A DNA stretch of 64,000 bases from Ravibacter sp964559125 (GTDB lineage Bacteria > Bacteroidota > Bacteroidia > Cytophagales > Spirosomataceae): NCBI GenBank assembly GCA_964559125.1, contig CAZLGW010000013.1, forward strand, positions 1 to 64,000. The letters are read 5' to 3'. The translations under genes and the position numbers were made by a program. The notes beneath the pieces are model-generated. The model was not told the DNA's origin. It did not search any database and was given only the letters and a program-made list of their open reading frames with translations. Every line of letters begins with the position of its first letter. Position 1 is the first letter of the stretch. Below, one piece after another: positions 36,097-45,089 of the stretch.

Positions 36097-36822
36097 TTAA
36101 AAGCCGAAGAATATGGACATTTTATAAAAATCGTTAGGAGCGAATCCCTCGTCTGTGTTGCCGCCGAAAGAGAATCTGAAGCCGGCGTCACCTTTGGAAA
36201 GCTGTACGTATGGCCCTATCCAGCTATATCCGTCTCCGCGGGCCAGGCTGCCGCTGGGATTTGTTTTTCCGCCGGACAGGAACAGGTTCTCATAGTGAGC
36301 TCCAAGTGACAGCCATGAGGTCGCTTTTACGCCTGCGTTCACCCAGTAGTGGACGTAATTGTTGGTACTTTCCCCTGCCTCCGTCTCGTTGCGAAGTGCG
36401 CCGTAGTAACCAAAGTAGAGCTGGCCTTCGAAACGATCGCTGTCGTGATTGATGGTTAGGTTAGGGACGATCCCGTCTCCTATCACACCCGGCTGAGCCC
36501 CTCCGCTGGAAAGCAGGCTCCCCATTGTGAAGCCGAGCTGCGGGTTGATATCAAAAGTCCCGGCTTTAAAATTTACTCCTAAGCCGAATTCAGTCCAGTT
36601 ACCCCATGCAGATGCCGTTCCGGCTCCCCATTGGATTCCATAGAAAGTTAAAGCAGTCTTAGGAGAGAAATCATAGCTCAATGTAGCCATTGGATTGAGA
36701 CCAAAGAAAGCATCATGATTTAATGAAACGCCAACTGAGACCTTGTCGTCGTTCTGAGCCTTTGCTCCAAATGATACTAGAAACAGAAGGGCAGCGATTG
36801 GAAAGTAATTGATTTTACACAT
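36097..36822 (-). CDS. outer-membrane beta-barrel protein (DUF6733-like)
   Basis: 241 residues from the ATG at 36822 (36828 also possible). Signal peptide YFPIAALLFLVSFGAKAQ; then alternating polar/aromatic strands ending FYKMSIFFGF, with a terminal Phe, typical of an outer-membrane beta barrel. Strands such as TALTFYGIQWGAG and DRFEGQLYFGYYGA support this. It probably lets a solute through or senses it; linkage to amt suggests ammonium or an amino compound. The family name is from memory and uncertain; barrel nature is better supported. Confidence 0.7.
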   Translation of the reverse strand: MCKINYFPIAALLFLVSFGAKAQNDDKVSVGVSLNHDAFFGLNPMATLSYDFSPKTALTFYGIQWGAGTASAWGNWTEFGLGVNFKAGTFDINPQLGFTMGSLLSSGGAQPGVIGDGIVPNLTINHDSDRFEGQLYFGYYGALRNETEAGESTNNYVHYWVNAGVKATSWLSLGAHYENLFLSGGKTNPSGSLARGDGYSWIGPYVQLSKGDAGFRFSFGGNTDEGFAPNDFYKMSIFFGF

Positions 36823-36828
36823 AAGCAA

Positions 36829-37206
36829 TAGATAGATGATAGATGGTTAAAAAATGATTTGGTGAGAGTGTTAATAAAATATAAGAATACTGGATATTTT
36901 ATGTTTTTATTAAATATTGTAAAACAATAAAAATATAGATTATTATTCTGATTTTGTTTCAAATACTAAAAATATTGTTTTTGCAATTTTATGTCGAAAA
37001 AAAATATCAAACAATACATTTACATCACATTTATGTAAAAACTAGCTAAAAATATACGTTTTTATGTTTATTTAATGTAAAATACTGTAATAGTTTAATT
37101 TTTTTATACATAAATATATATTGAAATTTAATTTTATGAAATGTACTATTTATAGAATATTATTCTGTTTCGCTTATTCTATCTTGTATGGGAATTATTA
37201 TATGAA
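36829..37206. other. AT-rich intergenic region
   Basis: About 380 bases with very high A+T, far above the coding DNA around it, between the outer-membrane protein gene and the terminator. It begins with a short TAGATAGATGATAGATGG stretch. No gene, tRNA or clear promoter box is seen. It presumably holds the promoter of the omp-amt pair. Confidence 0.6.
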
Positions 37207-37221
37207 GTGTATTGGGTTGAA

Positions 37222-37259
37222 GCAAAAAAAAACGCCCCCTGGGGGGCGTTTTTTTTTGC
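37222..37259. terminator. strong bidirectional intrinsic terminator
   Basis: A run of nine A, then CGCCCCC, T, GGGGGGCG and nine T: a GC stem flanked by A/T tracts, active on either strand. It ends the ferredoxin transcript and insulates it from the AT-rich region. Confidence 0.9.
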
Positions 37260-37274
37260 CAGCTTAAAAAATGA

Positions 37275-37622
37275 CTATTCGTTATGCAGCCATGCCTTCT
37301 TCGCTATTAATGTATCCCTGTCTTCCTCCATGTCCGGATCGGGCACGCAGCAATCGACCGGGCAGACCGCGGCGCATTGCGGCTCTTCATGGAAACCTAC
37401 GCATTCGGTACATTTATCTGAAACTATATAATAAAATTCATCCGATATGGGTACCTGCTTTTCTTTGCCACTCACAACAGTGCCATCTCCGAAATCTACC
37501 TCATCCAGGCTGGTTCCATCGCCCCACGTCCACTCTATACCACCTTCATAAATCGCTGTATTGGGGCATTCAGGCTCGCAGGCTCCACAGTTGATGCATT
37601 CGTCCGTGATTATAATAGCCAT
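37275..37622 (-). CDS. 2[4Fe-4S] ferredoxin
   Basis: 115 residues. First cluster motif CINCGACEPECP, second CTECVGFHEEPQCAAVCPVDCC. The ~40-residue insert between them (GGIEWTWGDGT...) and a short C-terminal tail (DMEEDRDTLIAKKAWL) are typical of the longer ferredoxins of Bacteroidota. It carries low-potential electrons in the cytoplasm. Divergent from the LuxC-type acyl-CoA reductase gene, with 131 bases between the starts and its own -7 element. Confidence 0.92.
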   Translation of the reverse strand: MAIIITDECINCGACEPECPNTAIYEGGIEWTWGDGTSLDEVDFGDGTVVSGKEKQVPISDEFYYIVSDKCTECVGFHEEPQCAAVCPVDCCVPDPDMEEDRDTLIAKKAWLHNE

Positions 37623-37672
37623 GATCGACCAATTATTTGGGATATATTTATCTCTTTTTGCTAACTAAAATA

Positions 37673-37680
37673 CAAATGTA
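37673..37680 (-). promoter_or_regulatory. -7 element of the ferredoxin promoter
   Basis: The minus strand reads TACATTTG, a match to TAnnTTTG, 51 bases before the start. A TTTG upstream at 37697-37700 is only 16 bases away, short for a -33 box. Confidence 0.4.
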
Positions 37681-37753
37681 ATTATTTTTAGGTTCACAAA
37701 CGGTTAATAATTTACCAAATAAGTAACTTATAGAGGTAATTACCTTGAAATAC

Positions 37754-38776
37754 ATGATTTCGACAGATAATAGAATTGCGGCCTTTGTTGGATTAAGTGA
37801 GTTTCTGCGCTCTCCGGACAATGAGCAGGAGATCGATGGCTGGGTGGAACAGGCCTATCGGGCCAACAATTGGTTTACACCGGGAAACGTAAGGTATGCG
37901 CTCGAATCTATTGCCCTGATGCTGGGTGACCCTATCGCTTTGCTGGATTGGTATGCCTCTTATGAAAAAGTAAAAGATTCGGTCAAAATAGGCGTCGTGA
38001 TGGCCGGCAATATACCGCTGGTAGGGTTCCACGACCTGCTGTGTGTGCTGATCAGCGGCCATCGGCTTCTTGTAAAGCCGAGCAAAGACGATACTGCGCT
38101 GATAAAGCTGGTCGTCGGAAAAATCTGTGAGCTTGAGCCTGCTTTTGCCGGCTATGTGCAGTTTGTTGAACGTATCAATGAAGCCGACGCCTATATCGCC
38201 ACAGGCAGCGACAACACGGCCCGCTACTTTGACTACTACTTTTCATCCAAGCCTCATATTATCAGGAAGAACAGGGTGTCGGTAGCCGTTTTAACAGGCA
38301 GGGAGACGGAAGAAGAGCTGGATGGCCTGTGCGCCGATATCTTCCGCTACTACGGGTTGGGCTGCAGGAATGTTTCCAAGCTTTTCGTTCCTGAAGGCTA
38401 CGATTTTACCGGCCTCTATGAAAGAGCCGAAGCATACAGGGATTATGCAGCCCACCACCACAAGTATTTTAATAATTATGAATACAATAAATCAATACTG
38501 CTGGTAAATGGCGATCAGCACTTTGATAACGGCTTCCTGCTGATCAGGGAAAACGACGGTTTCGTATCGCCGCTGAGCATGGTATATTATAAGGAATACG
38601 ATACGCCCGGTAAAGTGAAGGAAATGCTTGAGCCGCACCGGGAGAAAATCCAGTGTGTAGTGGGGAATGGCAACCTGGATGAAAGGATGATCCCTTTTGG
38701 GGAAGCGCAACGCTCCGGTCTGTCCGACTATGCCGACGGAGCAGACGTAATGAAATTTTTAAGTACGCTCACCTGA
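37754..38776 (+). CDS. LuxC-type acyl-CoA reductase
   Basis: 340 residues from the ATG at 37754 (a TTG at 37745 is possible). Matches the LuxC/acyl-CoA reductase family: GVVMAGNIPLVGFHD near residue 82, LVKPSKDDTALIKLV near 107, ATGSDNTARYFDYYF near 150 and YYGLGCRNVSKLFVP near 205, whose Cys is the probable thioester-forming residue. Converts acyl-CoA to aldehyde in the aldehyde-dehydrogenase fold. In Bacteroidota it is often found beside this kind of ferredoxin, as here; the substrate is not known. Confidence 0.8.
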   Translation: MISTDNRIAAFVGLSEFLRSPDNEQEIDGWVEQAYRANNWFTPGNVRYALESIALMLGDPIALLDWYASYEKVKDSVKIGVVMAGNIPLVGFHDLLCVLISGHRLLVKPSKDDTALIKLVVGKICELEPAFAGYVQFVERINEADAYIATGSDNTARYFDYYFSSKPHIIRKNRVSVAVLTGRETEEELDGLCADIFRYYGLGCRNVSKLFVPEGYDFTGLYERAEAYRDYAAHHHKYFNNYEYNKSILLVNGDQHFDNGFLLIRENDGFVSPLSMVYYKEYDTPGKVKEMLEPHREKIQCVVGNGNLDERMIPFGEAQRSGLSDYADGADVMKFLSTLT

Positions 38777-38841
38777 AATGCAGGCGGTTGGTATCTTACA
38801 ACCATCTGCATTTCAGATGTATAGGTTCGCGCATCGCAGTG

Positions 38842-39003
38842 TCAACCTTTTCCTCTTCCGAAAATCAGGCTGATTACGAAAAGAACGAGAAAAAGATAGA
38901 AAAGAATCTTTGCAATCTCAGCTGCACCAGCAGCAATACCGCCAAAGCCGAACACAGCAGCTATTATGGCGACTATCAGGAAAATAACTGACCATCTAAG
39001 CAT
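38842..39003 (-). CDS. DUF1328 (YtjA-like) small membrane protein
   Basis: A 53-residue protein: MLRWSVIFLIVAIIAAVFGF, then GGIAAGAAEIAKILFYLF and a C-terminal hydrophobic segment with a basic end (GRGKG). Two membrane helices around a Gly/Ala turn, as in DUF1328, a stress-linked family of unknown function. It is too short for many gene callers. The gene is divergent from the M1 peptidase, with 131 bases between starts. Confidence 0.88.
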   Translation of the reverse strand: MLRWSVIFLIVAIIAAVFGFGGIAAGAAEIAKILFYLFLVLFVISLIFGRGKG

Positions 39004-39134
39004 AATAAAAGGGGTTAGTTGAATGGGTTTTATTCAATAAGAGGACGGAATAAGCTAAATTTTTGCCTCTTGTCAATAAAAACGTATTTTTCGGCCTTAC
39101 ATTGTTCTTTATATTAATTGTAGCCAGCCTGAAA

Positions 39135-40985
39135 ATGAGAATTGCTATCCTGATTTGCCTGTTTTGTAGTACAATATTGAACCTGTCTGCGCAGCCGGAC
39201 CGCTGGCAGCAGCGGGTGGCTTACGAAATGGATATCAGGTTTGACGTGAAGACGCACCGTTATTCAGGGGCCCAGAAGTTGACTTATTTTAACAATTCGC
39301 CCGACACACTCCACAGGGTATTCTATCATCTCTACCTGAATGCGTTTCAGCCCGGTAGCCTGATGGACGTAAGATCGAGGACCCTTCCTGACCCTGACAG
39401 CCGGGTAACGGACAGGATCGCAGCATTGCGGCCTGATGAGATTGGCTATCAGAAAGTCAATAGTCTTAAGCAAAACGGCAGGGCGGTGCAATATCATGTG
39501 GAGGGCACTATCCTGGAAGTGGATCTGCCGACACCCATACTGCCCGGTTCCCGTCATGTTTTTGATATGGAATTCGATGCCCAGGTACCGGTGCAGATCC
39601 GGAGAACAGGCCGTATGAATAAAGAGGGGATCGACTATTCGATGGCGCAATGGTATCCCAAGATGAGCGAATATGACTACGAGGGATGGCACGCAAACCC
39701 CTATATAGCCCGTGAGTTTTACGGGGTATGGGGCGACTATGACGTGAAAATCACGCTTGATGCGTCCTATGTGGTGGCTGCAACGGGATACCTGCAGAAC
39801 GCAGAAAAGATCGGTCACGGATATTCCGCCAGAAAGGTGGCTCATAAACCGGGTTCGATGCTGACCTGGCATTTCAAGGCGCCCAATGTACACGATTTTG
39901 TCTGGGCTGCCGACCCGGACTATGCCCATGACATAGCCAGAGTGGATGATAACCTCGAGCTTCATTTTTTCTACCAGCATGATTCGCTCGGCAACTGGAA
40001 GCAGCTACAGTCCTATGCTATAGACTGCTTTAAGCTGATGAACGAAAGGTTCGGCAGGTATCCTTATAAGCAGTATTCGATCATCCAGGGCGGCGACGGA
40101 GGTATGGAATACCCCATGGCTACCCTGATTACCAGCGGCAGGAGCCTCGGTGCGCTTGTAAGCGTGACGGTCCATGAAGCTGTGCATAGCTGGTTCCAGA
40201 TGCTTCTGGGCAATAACGAGTCGAAGTACGGCTGGATGGACGAAGGCTTTACCAATTATACCCAAAGCGAGATAATGGCTAAGCTGATGCCTTCCCCGCT
40301 GGATCCCCACGTGAGGACATATGCGGCTTACAGGGATCTTGTAAAATCGGGCCTTGAGGAGCCGCTTACCACTCATGCCGATCACTTCGAAACCAACAGG
40401 GCTTATTCGACTGCTGCCTATTCAAAAGGGGCGATCTTCCTTCACCAGCTATCCTATATTATTGGGAAGGAAGCTTTCGACGCAGGGATGAAGCGGTACT
40501 TTAACGAATGGAAATACAGGCATCCTAATCCGAATGATTTTAAAAGGGTCATGGAGAAAGTGTCGGGCCTGGAGCTGGACTGGTATTTTGAAAACTGGAT
40601 CGGTACCACCAAGACCATCGATTACGGCGTGAGTGTACCGGGAGACGATAACGGCCGGGCCAGGATCGTAATTTCGAAGAAAGGGACTATCCCGATGCCG
40701 CTCGATATCAAAGTTACCTACCAGGACGGGAAGGAGGAATGGTATTACATCCCGCTGGACCTGATGCGGGGAGAAAAGAAAGAACATAACGCTATCGTCC
40801 TGTCTGACTGGGGTTGGGCTTACCCGGAGTACGCGTTTTCGGCTTCAGGACCGGCTGCGCAGATTAAAGCTATCGATATCGATCCGAGCAGGAGAATGGC
40901 TGATATAAACCCCGAAGACAACCGGTATCCCGCCATGTCGGCAGCAAAAGATCTTCCGGTTCAGCAAGGGATAAAAAGAAAGTAG
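39135..40985 (+). CDS. M1-family metallopeptidase
   Basis: 616 residues from the ATG at 39135, which begins a signal peptide (MRIAILICLFCSTILNLSAQ); a TTG at 39063 is less likely. N-terminal beta domain, then the substrate-binding block GGDGGMEYPMA near residue 320 (in place of GAMEN) and the zinc site VHEAVHSWF followed by the distal Glu in WMDEGFTNY. Exported, so probably an aminopeptidase in the periplasm or outer membrane. The convergent DUF5686 gene begins 3 bases after its stop. Confidence 0.9.
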   Translation: MRIAILICLFCSTILNLSAQPDRWQQRVAYEMDIRFDVKTHRYSGAQKLTYFNNSPDTLHRVFYHLYLNAFQPGSLMDVRSRTLPDPDSRVTDRIAALRPDEIGYQKVNSLKQNGRAVQYHVEGTILEVDLPTPILPGSRHVFDMEFDAQVPVQIRRTGRMNKEGIDYSMAQWYPKMSEYDYEGWHANPYIAREFYGVWGDYDVKITLDASYVVAATGYLQNAEKIGHGYSARKVAHKPGSMLTWHFKAPNVHDFVWAADPDYAHDIARVDDNLELHFFYQHDSLGNWKQLQSYAIDCFKLMNERFGRYPYKQYSIIQGGDGGMEYPMATLITSGRSLGALVSVTVHEAVHSWFQMLLGNNESKYGWMDEGFTNYTQSEIMAKLMPSPLDPHVRTYAAYRDLVKSGLEEPLTTHADHFETNRAYSTAAYSKGAIFLHQLSYIIGKEAFDAGMKRYFNEWKYRHPNPNDFKRVMEKVSGLELDWYFENWIGTTKTIDYGVSVPGDDNGRARIVISKKGTIPMPLDIKVTYQDGKEEWYYIPLDLMRGEKKEHNAIVLSDWGWAYPEYAFSASGPAAQIKAIDIDPSRRMADINPEDNRYPAMSAAKDLPVQQGIKRK

Positions 40986-40988
40986 GAA

Positions 40989-43526
40989 TCACCTGAAACT
41001 GAAGATAGTACCGATCCTGAATCCCATACCCTGGTACCGGTTCTGATCGAAATGCGTGACCAGCTCAGCACGGAAGATCTTGAATATGCCATCTATCCCA
41101 TATACCTGTTCGGAATAAAAGGCGGTGCCGGGGGTGTGCAGGAAATGCCCCTGGACATACTCTTTCAGTCCGGCCATGCGGAGGAGAGCCAGCTGTGTGA
41201 GGAGCAGCTTGGGCGAGTTGAGAGATACGTGGGCCTGGGTATATTGCTTTGAGGTGCTATACTGATAGTAAGGCAGCATCCGGAACCCGGTGAGGTAATC
41301 GCCCGTCTGGATAATGGTCCGGTTGCCCATGAAATGCTTGAAATCAGGGAAGAATACCGCATTCCTGTTCAGGAATTTCCCGCCAGATACCGACATCTGT
41401 AACGTGGATGCGGCAAATATTTTGGGCTCATACCGGACTCCCCCTTCCAGGAAATCATAGTCGACATCGCTGTTAAAAAGGGAGATCCCCTTTCTGTACT
41501 GAATTGCAAATACAGGCTGGTTATTGCTGAAAAAGCGTTTCCGGCCGTTGCGGACCGTGAACCTTTGCCACGGACGGATATCGAGACGCATGGAAACTAC
41601 CGTATACCTGTCGCCAGGAGGTAGTAAAAACGACGGATTTTCGATGTTGTCCGGTATACTGTCATTTCTCTCTCTTTTCCCGGTTTCTATGTTGGCGGTC
41701 AGGTCGAAGACATTAAGGATCTGCCTTTGCTGGTATCCCAGGTTAATAAACTGCTTCTGATACAGCCGGATATGATTTTGGTTGAACAGCAGGTAGTATA
41801 GGGAATTGATAACAGGAGGAACAGGCTGCTGCGAATTAAACTGGGCTATCTGCTCGCCTCCTTCGAGGGAAAAATTGCTTACATTACTATTAAGCTGCAG
41901 TTTCAGCGTAGGGCTAACCCTGTTCCGCCCGGTGGAGTAGTGCAACGCCGGGCTGACGCTGAAACGGTTTCTGTTGGCGTACCTTTTCTGCCATTCTGCG
42001 CTCAAATCCAGGTGAAATGCTTCGGCAGGGTTGAAGCCGACCGACCTGAGCGGCGGAGCCAGGGATAGGGAACGCCCCTGTCCGTACCGGTATCGTGCCC
42101 CGGTCAGCAAATGCTGGGGTTTAAAGCTTGTACTGTCGGCCGGCTTACCGGCGTTGCCGGCCCGGGCTGCAGTGAGGCTGTCGCTTACTGCGTAGCTGAC
42201 CACTTCGGTTTGCGTAAGGGGTACGCTCCTCATGGATGCCCAATAGGTGGAGTCGCGCTTGTTGGCGAGCGGTTCTACGACGATCGAATCGCGCCGGGCT
42301 TCCCTCGCACTGATGCCGGGATTATCTACCTTTCGCTGCTCTTTTTCATATTGCTTCACCATTTTCCGGAAGCTTTTCGTATCCGCCTTCTGCCCGTCCG
42401 ACAAGAGGTCTTCCAGCTTTTTTACGTTGGGTATTTCCGGTTTCGATTCAGGTTCTTTCCTGGTGTCTACGATGGTTACGTTTTCCTTGAGGGCGGGATC
42501 TATCCTGAGATTATCGTATTTGATAGAAACGATATAGGTGAATTTCCCGGCAAAGCCCAGGTAGCTGCCGTTGATATCAAAATGCTGGCTTGCGGGTATC
42601 CATACATTCTGCGACGGGGAGAACAGCTGCCTGACACGGATATTGAAGCCCTGCCAGATGGTTTCGAGGTTAAAGCTGTGGATAGACCATTTTTCGTCTG
42701 TTATATAGATGCTGCCTCTAAAGACACCCTGTTTAAAGGATTTGGGTGTAACCTTTATTTTATTGACGATCTCTCCCCTGTCTTCAAAATATCCTTCATA
42801 CTCGAATTTGTAGATACTCAATGCTTTCGGAGAAAGAGGCGTAACCGTACCGCCCACTTCCGGGTTGTAAAAGCTGGCGAATATGAATTCGTTGGGGGTA
42901 GGGGAGCTGTTATCGAGATTGTTCTGGGTGGAGATTATTTTCTGCTTGTAGGAATTAGGGCGCTGGTAGTCGACTTTGGTGACGCTCTCGTTTACAAATG
43001 CGACTCCCTCGCTTATACCTTGCTTTTTCAGCCTGTTCCGCATGAGCACGGGTATTTTTGTAGGAAGGGCGGTGCTCCTGGCATATACCGAGGCCGAGTA
43101 GGATTGTACCTGCAACTGGTGGAAGCGGGCTTTGGAAATGGCCTTCCGCATGATGGTATAAGCAGGATCTTCCGGGTCTTTCCCTACCTGCAATTCCCTG
43201 AGCGCCAGGGCCTGCTCCTGCAGGGAAATATTTAAAGGGATCATTTCCACCGATACCGTAACTTCTTTTGTCTCGGTTCTGAAGCCCAGGTACTGAAAAT
43301 GGACGCTGTAGTCTCCCGGTTCGAGGGGCAGTTCATATATGCCCTCGGAATTGGAGAGCGTTCCCTGGGTTGTGCCCTTGATACTGATCCCGGCAAAGGG
43401 CAGGGCAGCTCCCTGCTTATCGGTAATTTTCCCCTTTATCCCGCCGGTGATACGCGCCTGCTGGCCTTTGAGCTCCATGCTCCCAGACAGTAAAAATAAA
43501 AGGCTGCAGACAAAAAGAAATCTCAT
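40989..43526 (-). CDS. DUF5686 protein with carboxypeptidase-like regulatory domain
   Basis: 845 residues from the ATG at 43526, the start of the signal peptide (MRFLFVCSLLFLLSGS); the frame could begin 33 codons earlier but without a signal. After the signal comes a CarboxypepD-type beta domain (GGIKGKITDKQGAALPFAGISIKG, residues ~25-105), then a long DUF5686 region. A C-terminal beta-barrel is suggested by alternating strands (HYSTGRNRVSPTLKLQLNSN) and the terminal FRIGTIFSFR. Such proteins are thought to be outer-membrane barrels in Bacteroidota, of unknown transport role. Confidence 0.85.
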   Translation of the reverse strand: MRFLFVCSLLFLLSGSMELKGQQARITGGIKGKITDKQGAALPFAGISIKGTTQGTLSNSEGIYELPLEPGDYSVHFQYLGFRTETKEVTVSVEMIPLNISLQEQALALRELQVGKDPEDPAYTIMRKAISKARFHQLQVQSYSASVYARSTALPTKIPVLMRNRLKKQGISEGVAFVNESVTKVDYQRPNSYKQKIISTQNNLDNSSPTPNEFIFASFYNPEVGGTVTPLSPKALSIYKFEYEGYFEDRGEIVNKIKVTPKSFKQGVFRGSIYITDEKWSIHSFNLETIWQGFNIRVRQLFSPSQNVWIPASQHFDINGSYLGFAGKFTYIVSIKYDNLRIDPALKENVTIVDTRKEPESKPEIPNVKKLEDLLSDGQKADTKSFRKMVKQYEKEQRKVDNPGISAREARRDSIVVEPLANKRDSTYWASMRSVPLTQTEVVSYAVSDSLTAARAGNAGKPADSTSFKPQHLLTGARYRYGQGRSLSLAPPLRSVGFNPAEAFHLDLSAEWQKRYANRNRFSVSPALHYSTGRNRVSPTLKLQLNSNVSNFSLEGGEQIAQFNSQQPVPPVINSLYYLLFNQNHIRLYQKQFINLGYQQRQILNVFDLTANIETGKRERNDSIPDNIENPSFLLPPGDRYTVVSMRLDIRPWQRFTVRNGRKRFFSNNQPVFAIQYRKGISLFNSDVDYDFLEGGVRYEPKIFAASTLQMSVSGGKFLNRNAVFFPDFKHFMGNRTIIQTGDYLTGFRMLPYYQYSTSKQYTQAHVSLNSPKLLLTQLALLRMAGLKEYVQGHFLHTPGTAFYSEQVYGIDGIFKIFRAELVTHFDQNRYQGMGFRIGTIFSFR

Positions 43527-43536
43527 ATCCTGACAT

Positions 43537-44463
43537 TTAAAGCGCATCAAAGAATGCGGCCATTTTCCTGCGTCCGGCCTCGTCAGGCAACGGACCATAA
43601 CCGGCCGACATATTATCGAGCGCATGACGGGGATTGGAGGTTCCGGGTATTACGCACGTAACGCCGGGGTGGGAGAGAATATATTTAAGAAAAAACTGCG
43701 CCCAACTGGCAATATCCCATTCAGATACCCATCCGGGCAGGGCTTTTTCCCTTACCCTGCGAAACAACGCGCCGGAGTCGAACGGTTCGTTGATAATCAC
43801 CGCTATCCCGTTGTCACGGGCCGCGGAGAGAAGCCTTTTTTCTGCGTTACGTTCCCTGATATTGTAATTGAACTGTAAAAAATCAAGCTTTTCTTTTTTG
43901 ATCAGGCGTTCAAGCTCATCGTGAGCCGACGCCGAATAATGCGTAGCGCCTGTATAGCGGATTTTATTTTCATCTTTCCATTGTGCCAGTGTTTTCAAAT
44001 GGGTTTGTACGTCGAGAAGATTGTGAACCTGCATGAGATCCATTTTCCGGCGTTTCATTTTTCTCATGGAATCTTCCATTTGCCTGACGCCCTCTGTACG
44101 TCCGCTGGTCCATACTTTGGTGGCGTAAAAAAAAGAGTCGGCCAGTCCGGCAGCCTGGGTCAGGTTGCCCACTGCAGCTTCCGACCGTCCGTACATAGGG
44201 GAGGAATCAATTACCTTTCCGCCCTTACCGGCTACATTTTTCAGTACATCAATAAGCTGCTTTGCTTCTGAGCTGTCCGGTTCGACGTCGAATTGCTGCC
44301 AGGTGCCCAGACCTACTACCGGGAGCTTTTCATTTGTAGAGGGAATAACGCGCGATAGCATCGTTCCCGGCACAAAGCCGTCAGGGGCGTAGTTTCTGAA
44401 GGCCGGCGCCGCAGCAACCAAAGCAGCCTCTCTTAAAAATGATCTTCTGTCCAGTCTTCTCAT
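43537..44463 (-). CDS. Tat-exported aldo/keto reductase
   Basis: 308 residues. A twin-arginine signal (RRLDRRSFLREAALVAAAPAF) leads to an aldo/keto reductase barrel. GKGGKVIDSSPMYGRSE near residue 90 holds the catalytic Asp and Tyr; the Lys is in FFYATKVWTSGR near 125; and the His is in TGATHYSASAH near 175. Exported AKRs of this kind are commonly annotated in Bacteroidota beside sugar-utilisation genes; the substrate is unknown. It stands just upstream of the DUF5686 gene with 10 bases between. Confidence 0.87.
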   Translation of the reverse strand: MRRLDRRSFLREAALVAAAPAFRNYAPDGFVPGTMLSRVIPSTNEKLPVVGLGTWQQFDVEPDSSEAKQLIDVLKNVAGKGGKVIDSSPMYGRSEAAVGNLTQAAGLADSFFYATKVWTSGRTEGVRQMEDSMRKMKRRKMDLMQVHNLLDVQTHLKTLAQWKDENKIRYTGATHYSASAHDELERLIKKEKLDFLQFNYNIRERNAEKRLLSAARDNGIAVIINEPFDSGALFRRVREKALPGWVSEWDIASWAQFFLKYILSHPGVTCVIPGTSNPRHALDNMSAGYGPLPDEAGRRKMAAFFDAL

Positions 44464-44609
44464 AAACCCACAAAGATTTTTGATATAGGCGGTGGTCCGA
44501 TGCCCGCAGTGTCCGGAAACCCGGAGTTTCCGGGCGCTGGCGTTCCGGGAAGGATTATAAATATAGCAAAAAGATTACTTTCCCGGCTCCGGCCGTGCAG
44601 AAAGGCTTG

Positions 44610-45023
44610 CTAGCCTTTTATTCCGCTCAGGCAGGTCCTGATCTGGGAAACCAGTTGCCGGATCGTCTCCTTTTTGCCTGTGGGGACGTCAGGCACGGTA
44701 TCGAGCTCAAGCAGGAGCCGGCTGAGGCTGTCTTTCAGGAGAAGCTCCTGCCCCTTGAAACCACCCCGTCTCCGGAAGTCGATAGCTGCCTTATTGACGG
44801 ATATTTCATAGGCATAGTCATACCCTGAATGCCCGCGCGAGAGAATTTCTATCAGCCCTTTCTCTCTCAGGTCGTCGAGCAGCACATCTACAGCGTCCAC
44901 GCTGAGCTGATCGGACTTTGGAAAGTCGTGCGATTTGAATTCTTCATAGTCGCCCAGGTTGACTTTTTCCAGTAAAAAGTCCAGTATCTGGTCGGAAAGT
45001 TCTGGAGTGATGAGTTCGTTCAT
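44610..45023 (-). CDS. hypothetical protein with a winged-helix-like N-terminus
   Basis: 137 residues from the ATG at 45023 (a frame from 45038 adds five residues). The N-terminal half, with DQILDFLLEKVNLGDY and SVDAVDVLLDDLREKGLIEIL, resembles a winged-helix DNA-binding domain. The C-terminal half is helical (DSLSRLLLELDTV, KETIRQLVSQIRTCL). The family is not recognised. It lies 66 bases downstream of the ATP-cone nuclease gene on the same strand, so it may share its transcript. Confidence 0.55.
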   Translation of the reverse strand: MNELITPELSDQILDFLLEKVNLGDYEEFKSHDFPKSDQLSVDAVDVLLDDLREKGLIEILSRGHSGYDYAYEISVNKAAIDFRRRGGFKGQELLLKDSLSRLLLELDTVPDVPTGKKETIRQLVSQIRTCLSGIKG

Positions 45024-45089
45024 AGCAATAAGACGCAATACCGGATAGCAATTTAGTAACTTAATGTCAATTGTCCCTTTTCTCCGGGG

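Noticed and set aside
42111..43235. Long plus-strand open frame of 374 codons
   Set aside because: It lies antisense to the DUF5686 gene, whose signal peptide and domains are clear; the plus-strand product shows no family features.
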